A stretch of 14,272 nt of DNA from Bacteroidota bacterium (lineage in GTDB: Bacteria; Bacteroidota; Bacteroidia; Bacteroidales; JADFUO01), in contig JADFUO010000091.1 of assembly GCA_015222115.1 (NCBI GenBank), positions 1 to 14,272 of the forward strand, read 5' to 3'. The translations under genes were made by a program, and so were the position numbers. Below the pieces are notes generated by a model. It was given only the letters and a program-made list of their open reading frames with translations. It did no database searches and had not been told where the DNA came from. Below, piece after piece: positions 7,143-14,272 of the stretch. Position 1 is the first letter of the stretch; the number at the start of each line of letters is the position of its first letter.

Positions 7143-8513
7143 ATGGAACAAATAAAAAATTACATTGAAGAAAACAAAGAACGTTTTTTAGATGAATTGT
7201 TTGATTTAATTAAAATTCCTTCAATCAGTTCAGAAACGAAGCACAAAGATGATATGTTAAAAACTGCAGAGTTATGGAAAGATACAATTTTAAAAGCCGG
7301 TGCCGATAAAGCAGAAGTTATGCCCACAGAGGGAAACCCTGTGGTTTACGGTGAAAAAATGATTGATCCGGATGCTCCGACGGTTTTGGTTTACGGTCAT
7401 TATGATGTGATGCCTGTTGACCCCTTAGAACTATGGAAATCACCTCCTTTTGAACCGGAAATCAGGGATGGAAAAATCTATGCACGTGGCGCAGACGATG
7501 ACAAAGGACAGGCATTTATGCATGCTAAAGCATTTGAATTAATGGTAAAAACAAATACTTTACCTTGTAATGTTAAATTTATGATTGAGGGCGAAGAAGA
7601 AATCGGTTCTGTAAGCCTTGCAAAATTTTGCAAAGACAATAAAGAACTATTAAAAGCTGATATAATTTTAGTTTCTGATACAAGTATGATAGCACAAGAC
7701 ATACCATCAATCACAACAGGTTTGCGGGGTTTAAGTTATATGGAAGTTGAAGTTACAGGACCTAACAAAGACCTGCATTCGGGAATTTTCGGCGGTGCCG
7801 TTGCTAATCCGATAAATATACTTACAAAAATGATAGCCCAACTTACAGATGAAAACAACCAAATTACAATACCCGGTTTTTATGACGATATTGATATTGT
7901 CAGCAATGAAGAAAGAGCTGAAATGGCAAAAGCCCCCTTTAACTTAGAAAAATACAAAAAAGCATTGGATATTGATGTAGTCTGGGGCGAAAAAGGATAT
8001 TCAACTAACGAACGTACAGGTATTCGCCCATCACTTGATGTAAATGGTATTTGGGGCGGTTATACAGGCGAAGGTGCAAAGACCGTTATTCCTTCAAAAG
8101 CTTACGCAAAAATTTCTATGCGATTAGTTCCACATCAGGACCATGAGAAAATAAACAAATTATTTGAAGATTATTTTAAAGCTATTGCCCCTTCTTGTGT
8201 AAAAGTTAAAGTAAAAGCATTACATGGCGGTCAATCCTACGTTTCACCAACTGATATGCTAGCATATAAAGCCGCAGATATGGCTTATACAAAAGCTTAT
8301 GGTAAAAAACCTGTTCCTGTTAGAAGCGGGGGAAGTATTCCAATTATTTCGGCTTTTGAAGAAATTCTCGGTATCAAATCAATTCTAATGGGCTTCGGAC
8401 TGGAATCGGATGCAATTCATTCACCTAATGAAAATTATCCGTTATTCAATTTCTATAAAGGAATTGAAACTATTCCGTATTTCTATAAATATTTTACCGA
8501 ATTGATGAAATAG
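7143..8513 (+). CDS. M20 family metallopeptidase (dipeptidase)
   Basis: This 456-residue cytoplasmic di-zinc aminoacyl peptidase probably hydrolyses dipeptides or N-acyl amino acids. All active-site motifs of the M20 clan are visible: YGHYDVMP with H86 (metal) and D88; YARGADDDKG with bridging D119; IEGEEEIGS with E151 (general base) and E152 (metal); VSDT with D179; and DLHSG with H212 in the dimerisation/lid domain (about 195-360). The metal-binding His near the C terminus is in the AIHSPNENY block. Length and order fit the CNDP/PepV-like dipeptidase branch ('M20/M25/M40 dipeptidase'). There is no signal peptide. It appears to be monocistronic, bounded by non-coding repeats on both sides. 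The exact substrate cannot be read from the sequence. Confidence 0.92.
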   Translation: MEQIKNYIEENKERFLDELFDLIKIPSISSETKHKDDMLKTAELWKDTILKAGADKAEVMPTEGNPVVYGEKMIDPDAPTVLVYGHYDVMPVDPLELWKSPPFEPEIRDGKIYARGADDDKGQAFMHAKAFELMVKTNTLPCNVKFMIEGEEEIGSVSLAKFCKDNKELLKADIILVSDTSMIAQDIPSITTGLRGLSYMEVEVTGPNKDLHSGIFGGAVANPINILTKMIAQLTDENNQITIPGFYDDIDIVSNEERAEMAKAPFNLEKYKKALDIDVVWGEKGYSTNERTGIRPSLDVNGIWGGYTGEGAKTVIPSKAYAKISMRLVPHQDHEKINKLFEDYFKAIAPSCVKVKVKALHGGQSYVSPTDMLAYKAADMAYTKAYGKKPVPVRSGGSIPIISAFEEILGIKSILMGFGLESDAIHSPNENYPLFNFYKGIETIPYFYKYFTELMK

Positions 8514-8523
8514 GCACTTAAAT

Positions 8524-8544
8524 ATTGAGTATTGAGTATTGATT
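8524..8544. repeat. Short tandem repeat (ATTGAGT)3
   Basis: Two exact copies of ATTGAGT (8524-8530, 8531-8537) and a third with one change (ATTGATT, 8538-8544) lie just after the M20 peptidase stop. Together with the ATCTAAA repeat on the other side, the gene is bracketed by unrelated 7-bp tandem repeats. Confidence 0.6.
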
Positions 8545-8560
8545 ATAGAATAATGAAGAT

Positions 8561-8587
8561 AAACGCAGAGACGCTGAGTCGCAGAGA
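8561..8587. repeat. GCAGAGACGC-type intergenic repeat motif
   Basis: The stretch contains CGCAGAGACGCTGAGTCGCAGAG, a degenerate 7-8 bp repetition of CGCAGAG/CGCTGAG. It stands out as a GC-rich patch in A/T-rich DNA. Motifs of the form ACGCAGAGACGC recur in intergenic DNA of many environmental bacteria, so this may be one copy of a dispersed repeat. Only one copy is in this window. Confidence 0.5.
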
Positions 8588-8754
8588 TTTAAAAATAACT
8601 TGAAACCTGAAATCATAATATATCGGTTAACCATACGAGAGATAGGTTTTGGAATGTTTTAAAATAGGTTGTTTTATTATAAATAAATTTAAATTTCTTA
8701 ACAAAAATTTTGAATTTTATAAATATTAGTATATTAAATTTATAAGTATTTGCA

Positions 8755-9069
8755 ATGAATCTTTCAGAACCACAAAACAAAGACATCAGTAAACCTCCTG
8801 ATTACTGGCGCAAACCGCTTGATATTGAAAAATACAAAATCCCCCATGGAACAGTTCATATTATAATAGAGCGGTGCAAGGGATGTGAATTTTGTATAGA
8901 ATTCTGCCCTCAAAAAGTATTTGAAGTATCAGACGAATTCAACAGTAAGGGTTATCATCCTCCTAAAATAGTTTGTCATGATAAATGTGTTAATTGTAAA
9001 TTGTGCGAACTCATCTGCCCTGAATTTGCCATCTATATAACAGAAGATGAACCCATGAATATAATTTAA
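8755..9069 (+). CDS. korD: 2-oxoacid:ferredoxin oxidoreductase delta subunit (2x[4Fe-4S] ferredoxin)
   Basis: This 104-residue ferredoxin-like subunit carries electrons from the catalytic KorAB core. Two CxxCxxCxxxCP motifs are present: C41-C44-C47-C51 (CKGCEFCIEFCP) and C78-C81-C84-C88 (CVNCKLCELICP), plus an extra C74. The N-terminal 35 residues have no cysteines and include a DYWRKPLDIEKY segment that I regard as typical of KorD/VorD subunits. It is first in the operon, 12 bases before korA. The 241 bases upstream are non-coding and should hold the operon promoter, but no convincing -7/-33 pair was found there. Confidence 0.88.
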   Translation: MNLSEPQNKDISKPPDYWRKPLDIEKYKIPHGTVHIIIERCKGCEFCIEFCPQKVFEVSDEFNSKGYHPPKIVCHDKCVNCKLCELICPEFAIYITEDEPMNII

Positions 9070-9081
9070 AGAGGAATAAAA

Positions 9082-10236
9082 ATGAGAAATATAAAACCGG
9101 CAGTCTTAACCGGCGAACACTTTATGAATGGCGACTATGCATGTGCAGAAGGAGCTTTAGCATGCGGATGTCGCTTTTTTGCTGGATATCCCATAACTCC
9201 AGCCACTGAGATTTCTGAAAAAATGTCCAGGCGAATGCCCGAAGTCGGAGGTATTTTTATTCAAATGGAAGATGAAATGGCTTCAATGAATGCTATTTTA
9301 GGTGCCTCATGGGCGGGAGTTAAATCCATGACCGCAACATCAGGACCTGGCTTCAGCTTAATGATGGAAAATTTTGGTTTGGGAATTATGATGGAAGTAC
9401 CTTGTGTTTTGGTAAATATTCAGCGGGGAGGACCCAGCACAGGTTTGCCTACATTAGTTGGTCAGCAGGATATGATGCAGGCAAGATGGGGTTCACACGG
9501 TGATTACGAAGTCATCGCATTAACTCCCAGCTCTCCTCAGGAAATGTTTGATTTCACAATTAAAGCATTTAATCTTTCGGAAAAATATCGTCTGCCCGTT
9601 TTATTGATGTCTGATGAAATAGTAGGTCACATGACGGAAAAAATAGTTATACCTAAAGAAAAAGACATTAAAATCGTTAACAGAAAAAAACCGGAAAAAT
9701 ATACCGATAAATACTTAATGTATAAAGCCGATAAAGACCTTGTACCTCCGATGGCTAATGCTGGAGAGGGTTATAAGGTCATTACTACCGGATTAACTCA
9801 TGATGAAAAGGGCTATCCTGCTATGAATGCCGAAGCCCAGGAAAAACTTATTAAACGACTCTGTGATAAAATTCTGAAAAATAAAGCTGATATTATTGAA
9901 ACACAAGAACGGGAAACAGAAGATGCTGAAATAATTGTAGTTGCTTATGGCTCTCCTGCCAGATCAGCTTTAAGTGCAGTTAAATTAGCCAGAAAAGAAG
10001 GAATAAAAGCAGGACTATTACGACTGATTACCGTTTGGCCCTTCCCAGATGAGAAAATACTTGAAGTTGCTAATAAAGCAAAAACAATCATTGTACCGGA
10101 GATAAACAGAGGGCAAATAGTTCGTGAAGTTGAACGCTGTTCCCATGATAAGTGCCATGTAATATCTTTACCAAAACTTGGAGATATCCATACACCATAC
10201 GAAATATTAAAAGTTATAAAGGAGGTTAACAAATGA
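9082..10236 (+). CDS. korA: 2-oxoacid:ferredoxin oxidoreductase alpha subunit
   Basis: This is the large subunit (384 residues) of a probable 2-oxoglutarate:ferredoxin oxidoreductase, which oxidatively decarboxylates a 2-oxoacid to its acyl-CoA and reduces ferredoxin. It holds the pyrimidine-binding domain (about 14-200), with GYPITPATEI, QMEDEMASMN, TATSGPGFSLMMEN and QRGGPSTGLPT. Domain II follows (about 280-384), with VVAYGSPARSA and GLLRLITVWPFP. The QRGGPSTGLPT form is the KorA/VorA type rather than the single-chain PFOR type. A Shine-Dalgarno-like AGAGGAA precedes the ATG. The stop overlaps the korB start by 4 bases (ATGA). 2-Oxoglutarate as substrate is inferred from similarity to KorA and from D-A-B-C gene order; a branched-chain 2-oxoacid (Vor) is the main alternative. 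Confidence 0.9.
   Translation: MRNIKPAVLTGEHFMNGDYACAEGALACGCRFFAGYPITPATEISEKMSRRMPEVGGIFIQMEDEMASMNAILGASWAGVKSMTATSGPGFSLMMENFGLGIMMEVPCVLVNIQRGGPSTGLPTLVGQQDMMQARWGSHGDYEVIALTPSSPQEMFDFTIKAFNLSEKYRLPVLLMSDEIVGHMTEKIVIPKEKDIKIVNRKKPEKYTDKYLMYKADKDLVPPMANAGEGYKVITTGLTHDEKGYPAMNAEAQEKLIKRLCDKILKNKADIIETQERETEDAEIIVVAYGSPARSALSAVKLARKEGIKAGLLRLITVWPFPDEKILEVANKAKTIIVPEINRGQIVREVERCSHDKCHVISLPKLGDIHTPYEILKVIKEVNK
10218..10226 (+). promoter_or_regulatory. Strong Shine-Dalgarno of korB
   Basis: AAAGGAGGT, near-perfect complementarity to the 16S rRNA tail, sits 6 bases before the korB ATG at 10233 and inside the end of korA. It fixes this ATG rather than the second one two codons downstream. It is unusual beside the mostly leader-poor genes in this window. 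Confidence 0.7.
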
Positions 10237-11069
10237 GCATGAATGAAATTCATCCGATGGATAAGCTCATCAGGGCTGATCGTATGCCACACATCTGGTG
10301 TTCGGGTTGTGGCTTAGGTACTAATTTTACATGTTATCTTACAGCAATGGAAAAATCCGGTCTTGACCTTGATAAATGTGTTATTGTATCTGGAATTGGC
10401 TGTACCGGCAGGATTCCCGGCTATACCAATATTGACTCTTTTCATACTACTCATGGCAGGGCAATTCCCTTTGCTTTAGGATTAAAACTTGCTAATCCCG
10501 AATTAACAGTTACTGTGTTCAGTGGCGATGGAGACCTGTTTGCTATCGGCGGTAATCACTTTATCCATGCTGCCCGACGAAATGTTGATATCAATATAAT
10601 CTGTGTAAATAACTTTAACTATGGAATGACCGGAGGTCAATTTGGTCCAACAACACCACTTGATGCCATAACAACAACTTCACCTTATGGTAACTATGAA
10701 CACCCTTTTAATCTTGTTGATTTGGCTGCTGCCAGTGGAGCTGTTTATGTTGCAAGATGGACCAGCATACATGTTCGCCGTTTAACCAAATCCATTCAGG
10801 AAGCCTTGCTTAAAAAGGGTTTCACTTTTATTGAAATAATTTCTCCATGCCCAACTAATTACGGACGAAGAAATAAATTAGGTGATGGATTGGATGAAAT
10901 GAAATATTACAGAGAGCATAGCATAATTAAACATGGGATTAATCCTAAAGAAGCGGATCTGAGTTTTAATGGAGAAATAGTAGTTGGTAAATTTGTTGAT
11001 ATAGATAAACCCACATTTCTTGATAACCAGCCTGATATGTCACAAATGTCAGTCAATAATAAAAAATAA
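10233..11069 (+). CDS. korB: 2-oxoacid:ferredoxin oxidoreductase beta subunit
   Basis: This is the thiamine-pyrophosphate-binding subunit (278 residues) that pairs with KorA. Visible are WCSGCGLG with C23 and C26, GIGCTGR with C57 and SPCPTNYGRR with C206. Together these give the four ligands of the core [4Fe-4S] cluster. The TPP/Mg motif GDGDLFAIGG is at about 98-107, followed by NNFNYGMTGGQFGPTTP. HTTHGRAIPFALG is the usual block for the interface with TPP. The gene is translationally coupled to korA through an ATGA overlap and a strong Shine-Dalgarno. The family match is clear; substrate specificity is shared with the korA call. Confidence 0.92.
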   Translation: MSMNEIHPMDKLIRADRMPHIWCSGCGLGTNFTCYLTAMEKSGLDLDKCVIVSGIGCTGRIPGYTNIDSFHTTHGRAIPFALGLKLANPELTVTVFSGDGDLFAIGGNHFIHAARRNVDINIICVNNFNYGMTGGQFGPTTPLDAITTTSPYGNYEHPFNLVDLAAASGAVYVARWTSIHVRRLTKSIQEALLKKGFTFIEIISPCPTNYGRRNKLGDGLDEMKYYREHSIIKHGINPKEADLSFNGEIVVGKFVDIDKPTFLDNQPDMSQMSVNNKK

Positions 11070-11073
11070 TAAA

Positions 11074-11628
11074 ATGAAACATATTGAAATAAAAATAGGC
11101 GGGTTCGGTGGACAAGGCATTGTTTTGTCCGGTTTTATTATGGGTAAAGCAGCATCAATTTATGATAAAAAGAATGCTACTTTAACCCAAAGCTATGGCC
11201 CTGAATCCAGAGGTGGAGCCTGTAGTGCACAGCTTATAGTTTCCGAAGAAGAAGTAGATTACCCTGAAGTACAAAAACCTGAAATATTAATGGTAATATC
11301 TCAGGAAGCTTATGAAAAGTTTACTCCATGCTTAATTAAAGGAGGAATACTTCTTTATGATGAAGATTTAGTCAATTCTGTAAACAATCTGCCAAAAAAA
11401 ACCAGGATATATTCAATTCCTGCAACCAGGTTTGCTGAAGAATTAGGCAGAAAAATTGTGACTAATATTATTATGCTTGGCTTTTTTACTGCAATTACAA
11501 GTGTGATCAGTTATGAATCTATGAAAAAGTCGGTACTCTCAAGTATTCCGGCAGGAACAGAAGAACTAAACCTTAAAGCTTTTCAAAAAGGTTATGAATT
11601 TGGTCTTGAAAAAGTTAAGGGTATGTAA
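11074..11628 (+). CDS. korC: 2-oxoacid:ferredoxin oxidoreductase gamma subunit
   Basis: This gamma subunit (184 residues) of the Kor/Vor complex covers the CoA-side domain that is fused into one chain in PFOR. Family blocks are IKIGGFGGQGIVLSG at the very N terminus, TQSYGPESRGGACSAQLIVS and VDYPEVQKPEILMVISQEAYEKF. The frame is open from 11020, inside korB. The start is placed at ATG 11074 because the conserved IEIKIGGFGGQG block begins directly after it and it lies 4 bases beyond the korB stop. It is followed after 12 bases by the HdrC-GltD fusion gene, with no terminator, so co-transcription is likely. Confidence 0.9.
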   Translation: MKHIEIKIGGFGGQGIVLSGFIMGKAASIYDKKNATLTQSYGPESRGGACSAQLIVSEEEVDYPEVQKPEILMVISQEAYEKFTPCLIKGGILLYDEDLVNSVNNLPKKTRIYSIPATRFAEELGRKIVTNIIMLGFFTAITSVISYESMKKSVLSSIPAGTEELNLKAFQKGYEFGLEKVKGM

Positions 11629-11640
11629 TAAAATAAAATA

Positions 11641-13056
11641 ATGGAAAATCCTGAATCTAAACATAAAATTGAAATCACTGACTCACTTGAGGAGGTGATC
11701 AAGCAAGCATTTTATTGTCTGGAATGTGGAAGATGTACAGGAACCTGCCCTATGGTAGAATTGTTCCCTGAACATTTTAACCCGCGCCATATTTTAGAAA
11801 ATGTACTTATCAATCTTGATAAGGTCATTAATGAAAAGGGAATATGGTTTTGTGCTTCATGCTATAAATGTAATAGATTATGCCCCCAGGGTATTGAACT
11901 ACCGGATATTTTCCTGAGACTAAGAAAAATCGCTGTAAAGGAAAACGGACTTGAAAAATTAAAACAAGCCATTGAAATAATAAAGGAAAAAGTACCTTTC
12001 TCTGCCAGTTTTATTGAGGTTTGTTTTCATCACGAAAGAATACCGCTTGACCAGACAATAGTCGACAATATATTTAAAAAAATTCATGTTAAGAAAAAAA
12101 CCGCAAAACAACCTGAATTAAAGGAAAAGATAGCAGTTATTGGCTCAGGTCCTGCCGGATTGGTTGTTGCTCACGACCTCAGACAAAAAGGATATCAGCT
12201 TACCGTATTTGAATCACAACCATTCGCAGGGGGCATGCTCAGGGAATGTATTCCTGAATATCGCCTGCCTACCAAGATAATTGAAACTGATATTAATAAT
12301 CTGAAAGAGCAGGGTATAGAGTTCAAAACCAATACAACAATCGGAAAGGACTTAACTTTTAATCAGCTTTTTGAAGATGGATTTGAAGCTATCTTTGTTG
12401 CATCAGGTGCACACCAAAGCATAAATCTAAATATAGAAGGCAAAAATCTGTCAGGAGTAGTTAGTATGTTAAAATTTATGGGAGATTTAAAAAAGGAGAA
12501 GAACAAAAAACCAGGTAATAAAATTGTTGTGATTGGTGGAGGTAATACAGCTATGGATGTTGCTTCAACTGCTGTCATGTTTGGTTCAAAAGAGGTTACA
12601 TTATTATATCGCCGTTCCAGAGAGCAAATGCCTGCTGATAAAAACGAAATCAGGGAAGCAGAAGATGATGGAGTAAAAATCATATATTTAGCAGCTCCTA
12701 AAAGATTTTTAGGGGAAAAGAAAATCAATAAAATAGAATGTTATAAATTACAATTAGCCGAAGTTGATTATAGTGGAAGAAAACGTCCTGTTCCCATCAA
12801 AGATTCTGAATTTATTATTGAAGCCGACCAGGTGATTATTGCAATTGGTGAAAGACCAAGCATTAGCTTTTTACCTGAAGAAATTGAAATAAATTCAGAT
12901 GGTGCCATTATAGTTGACCCTAACACTATGGAAACAAGTTTACCCGGAGTATTTGCCGGAGGGGATGTTGTTCATGATTCAGCTACAGTAGCTGAAGCCA
13001 TTGTATCAGCAAAAAATGCTGTAATTGGAATTGATAATTATTTAAAATCAAAATGA
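11641..13056 (+). CDS. HdrC-like [4Fe-4S] domain fused to GltD/NfnB-like FAD-NAD(P)H oxidoreductase
   Basis: This 471-residue two-part redox protein starts with residues 20-100, a heterodisulfide-reductase-C-like ferredoxin with C26-C29-C32-C36 and C71-C74-C77-C81 (CLECGRCTGTCP; CASCYKCNRLCP). The GIELPDIFLRLRK tail after the second cluster is as in HdrC. Residues 163-471 are a glutamate-synthase-small-subunit-like flavoprotein. They show a dinucleotide fold (IAVIGSGPAGL, 164-174), ECIPEYRLP, a second one (IVVIGGGNTAMDVA), RRSREQMPA (typical of NADPH-binding GltD/NfnB) and the FAD-closing GVFAGGD (436-442). GltD proteins normally carry a different N-terminal cluster domain, so the HdrC-type head is the notable point. 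It probably passes electrons between NAD(P)H and the neighbouring HdrA/Kor proteins. Its stop overlaps the HdrA gene by 4 bases. It is not a glutamate synthase subunit by context. Confidence 0.85.
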   Translation: MENPESKHKIEITDSLEEVIKQAFYCLECGRCTGTCPMVELFPEHFNPRHILENVLINLDKVINEKGIWFCASCYKCNRLCPQGIELPDIFLRLRKIAVKENGLEKLKQAIEIIKEKVPFSASFIEVCFHHERIPLDQTIVDNIFKKIHVKKKTAKQPELKEKIAVIGSGPAGLVVAHDLRQKGYQLTVFESQPFAGGMLRECIPEYRLPTKIIETDINNLKEQGIEFKTNTTIGKDLTFNQLFEDGFEAIFVASGAHQSINLNIEGKNLSGVVSMLKFMGDLKKEKNKKPGNKIVVIGGGNTAMDVASTAVMFGSKEVTLLYRRSREQMPADKNEIREAEDDGVKIIYLAAPKRFLGEKKINKIECYKLQLAEVDYSGRKRPVPIKDSEFIIEADQVIIAIGERPSISFLPEEIEINSDGAIIVDPNTMETSLPGVFAGGDVVHDSATVAEAIVSAKNAVIGIDNYLKSK

Positions 13057-14272
13057 ATACAGAAACAAAAGAAATCAGAATTGGAGTATATGTCTGCCAT
13101 TGTGGACTAAATATTGCCGGTTCGGTTGACTGTGTAGAAGTTACAAAGTTTGCTTCCACATTACCCGATGTAGTGATTGCCAGCGATAACAAATACACAT
13201 GTTCAGACCCGGGACAAGAAATTATCAAACAGGATATTAAAGAACATAAGTTAACCCGCGTAGTAGTTGCTTCATGTACTCCACGATTGCATGAGCCAAC
13301 TTTCAGAAATGCATGCGCCGAAGCCGGCTTAAATCCTTACCTGTTTGAAATGGCTAATATCAGGGACCAATGTAGCTGGGTTCATTTATATGATAAAAAA
13401 AATGCAACCGAAAAAGCCAAAGACCTCGTTAAAATGGCTGTGGCAAAAGCCAGACTGCTTCAACCGCAAACCGAAACCGAAGTCCCGATAACACAAACCG
13501 CTTTAATTATCGGAGGAGGAGTTGCAGGAATACAAGCTGCACTTGACCTTGCAGACCAGGATTATAAGGTTTACCTCGTTGAAAAACGTCCCAGCATAGG
13601 CGGAATAATGGCTCAAATTGATAAGACGTTCCCAACAATGGATTGCTCAATTTGTATCCTTGCTCCCAAAATGAGTGAAGCCGGCAGACATCCCAATATT
13701 ACATTATTAACAAATAGCGAAGTTGCTGAAGTAAGCGGATATGTCGGTAATTTTAAAATAAAAGTCCTAAAAAAAGCCAGGTATGTTAAAGAAAAAGAAT
13801 GTACTGCCTGCGGCGATTGTGTTGAAGTTTGCCCGGTTACCAGACCTAACGAATTTGATATTGGCTTAGCCACAAGAAAAGCTATTTATACACCTTTTGC
13901 ACAAGCAGTACCTTCTGCTTATATTATTAATATGGATGATTGTATGGGTGATGTACCTGTTGCCTGTGGAAAATGCGTGGAAAAATGCGATAAAAATGCT
14001 ATTGACTTTGATATGCATGACGAAATCCTTGAACTGGATATCGGCACTGTAATAGTTGCAACAGGAGTTGATGTTTACGACCCGACAGGCATTACAGAAT
14101 ACGGCTATCGCAGATATGAAAATGTTATTACCAGCATGGAGTTTGAGAGGCTTATTAATGCCGGCGGACCAAGTGGCGGGCATCTAATCAGACCTTATGA
14201 CAAAGAAATTCCTAAAACCGTTGCATTTATCCAATGTGTTGGCTCACGAAACGAAAAGAAAGGAAATAATTA
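13053..14272 (+). CDS. hdrA: HdrA-like heterodisulfide reductase flavoprotein (3' truncated by window)
   Basis: The frame begins at ATG 13053 (4-base overlap with the upstream stop) and stays open to the window edge: 406 full codons, no stop. It matches HdrA. The N-terminal cysteine domain has VCHCGLNIAG (C15, C17), C50 in YTCSDPGQ, VVVASCTPRLHEP (C75) and NIRDQCSWVH (C107). The FAD fold is LIIGGGVAGIQAALDL (151-166), with TMDCSICILAPKM (C198, C201). Next is a [4Fe-4S] site C250-C253-C256-C260 (CTACGDCVEVCP) and a second set C297, C305, C308, C312 with a wider first gap. HdrA is the flavin-bifurcating subunit of heterodisulfide reductase in methanogens, and homologues serve Qmo, Flox and related complexes in bacteria. 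Here its role with Kor and the HdrC-GltD fusion is inferred from the operon. The C-terminal part lies outside the window. Confidence 0.9.
   Translation, partial: MNTETKEIRIGVYVCHCGLNIAGSVDCVEVTKFASTLPDVVIASDNKYTCSDPGQEIIKQDIKEHKLTRVVVASCTPRLHEPTFRNACAEAGLNPYLFEMANIRDQCSWVHLYDKKNATEKAKDLVKMAVAKARLLQPQTETEVPITQTALIIGGGVAGIQAALDLADQDYKVYLVEKRPSIGGIMAQIDKTFPTMDCSICILAPKMSEAGRHPNITLLTNSEVAEVSGYVGNFKIKVLKKARYVKEKECTACGDCVEVCPVTRPNEFDIGLATRKAIYTPFAQAVPSAYIINMDDCMGDVPVACGKCVEKCDKNAIDFDMHDEILELDIGTVIVATGVDVYDPTGITEYGYRRYENVITSMEFERLINAGGPSGGHLIRPYDKEIPKTVAFIQCVGSRNEKKGNN

Noticed and set aside
8603..8649. AAACCT/AGGTTT inverted repeat upstream of korD as an operator or terminator.
   Set aside because: Six pairs around a 35-base gap is expected by chance, and there is no further symmetry or T-run.
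13613..14183. Open minus-strand frames over the right end of the window.
   Set aside because: They are antisense shadows of the HdrA frame, which shows continuous family motifs on the plus strand.
1..14272. CRISPR array, prophage, toxin-antitoxin or restriction/defence locus.
   Set aside because: No regularly spaced repeats and no phage, nuclease, methylase, transposase or integrase frames; the coding content is housekeeping, envelope and redox metabolism.

Overview
The window reads as a low-GC, anaerobic member of the Bacteroidota, probably Bacteroidales-like. The grounds are the A/T-rich codon use, mostly TAA stops, weak or absent Shine-Dalgarno sequences, TAnnTTTG-type promoter boxes, the hemD-end/rnpA/yidD gene order, and oxygen-sensitive 2-oxoacid:ferredoxin oxidoreductase and heterodisulfide-reductase-like genes. 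This placement comes from gene content; no rRNA or other marker is present.

Region 1 (1-5500, all +): the last codons of a probable uroporphyrinogen-III synthase, then rnpA, yidD, a S41 C-terminal processing protease, an O-antigen-ligase-type membrane protein, cytidine deaminase and a ChaN-family protein. This is housekeeping and envelope biology: tRNA maturation, membrane protein insertion, periplasmic proteolysis, surface glycan assembly, pyrimidine salvage. Several genes overlap (rnpA/yidD, protease/ligase), so parts are co-transcribed.

Region 2 (5501-7142): gap (type I GAPDH) on the minus strand, convergent with and directly abutting the ChaN gene. Then comes a ~630-base stretch with no intact recognisable gene. 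It is not featureless. It holds a 50-codon minus-strand ORF that looks like the tail of a lost gene, a stretch of about 52% G+C in otherwise very A/T-rich DNA, and a 62-nt imperfect hairpin with 23 pairs. This is the most poorly explained part of the window.

Region 3 (7143-8754): an M20 metallopeptidase, flanked on both sides by short 7-bp tandem repeats. Downstream is also a GCAGAGACGC-type repeated motif.

Region 4 (8755-14272, all +): a tight operon korD-korA-korB-korC (2-oxoacid, probably 2-oxoglutarate, :ferredoxin oxidoreductase). It is followed by a protein fusing an HdrC-like double [4Fe-4S] domain to a GltD/NfnB-like FAD/NAD(P)H module, and then an HdrA-like flavoprotein that runs off the right edge. 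Spacing is 4-12 bases or 4-base ATGA overlaps throughout. My inference is that electrons from 2-oxoacid oxidation enter ferredoxin and are exchanged with NAD(P)H and another carrier through an Hdr-type, possibly flavin-bifurcating, complex. The missing partners (HdrB, MvhD or others) would lie past position 14272.
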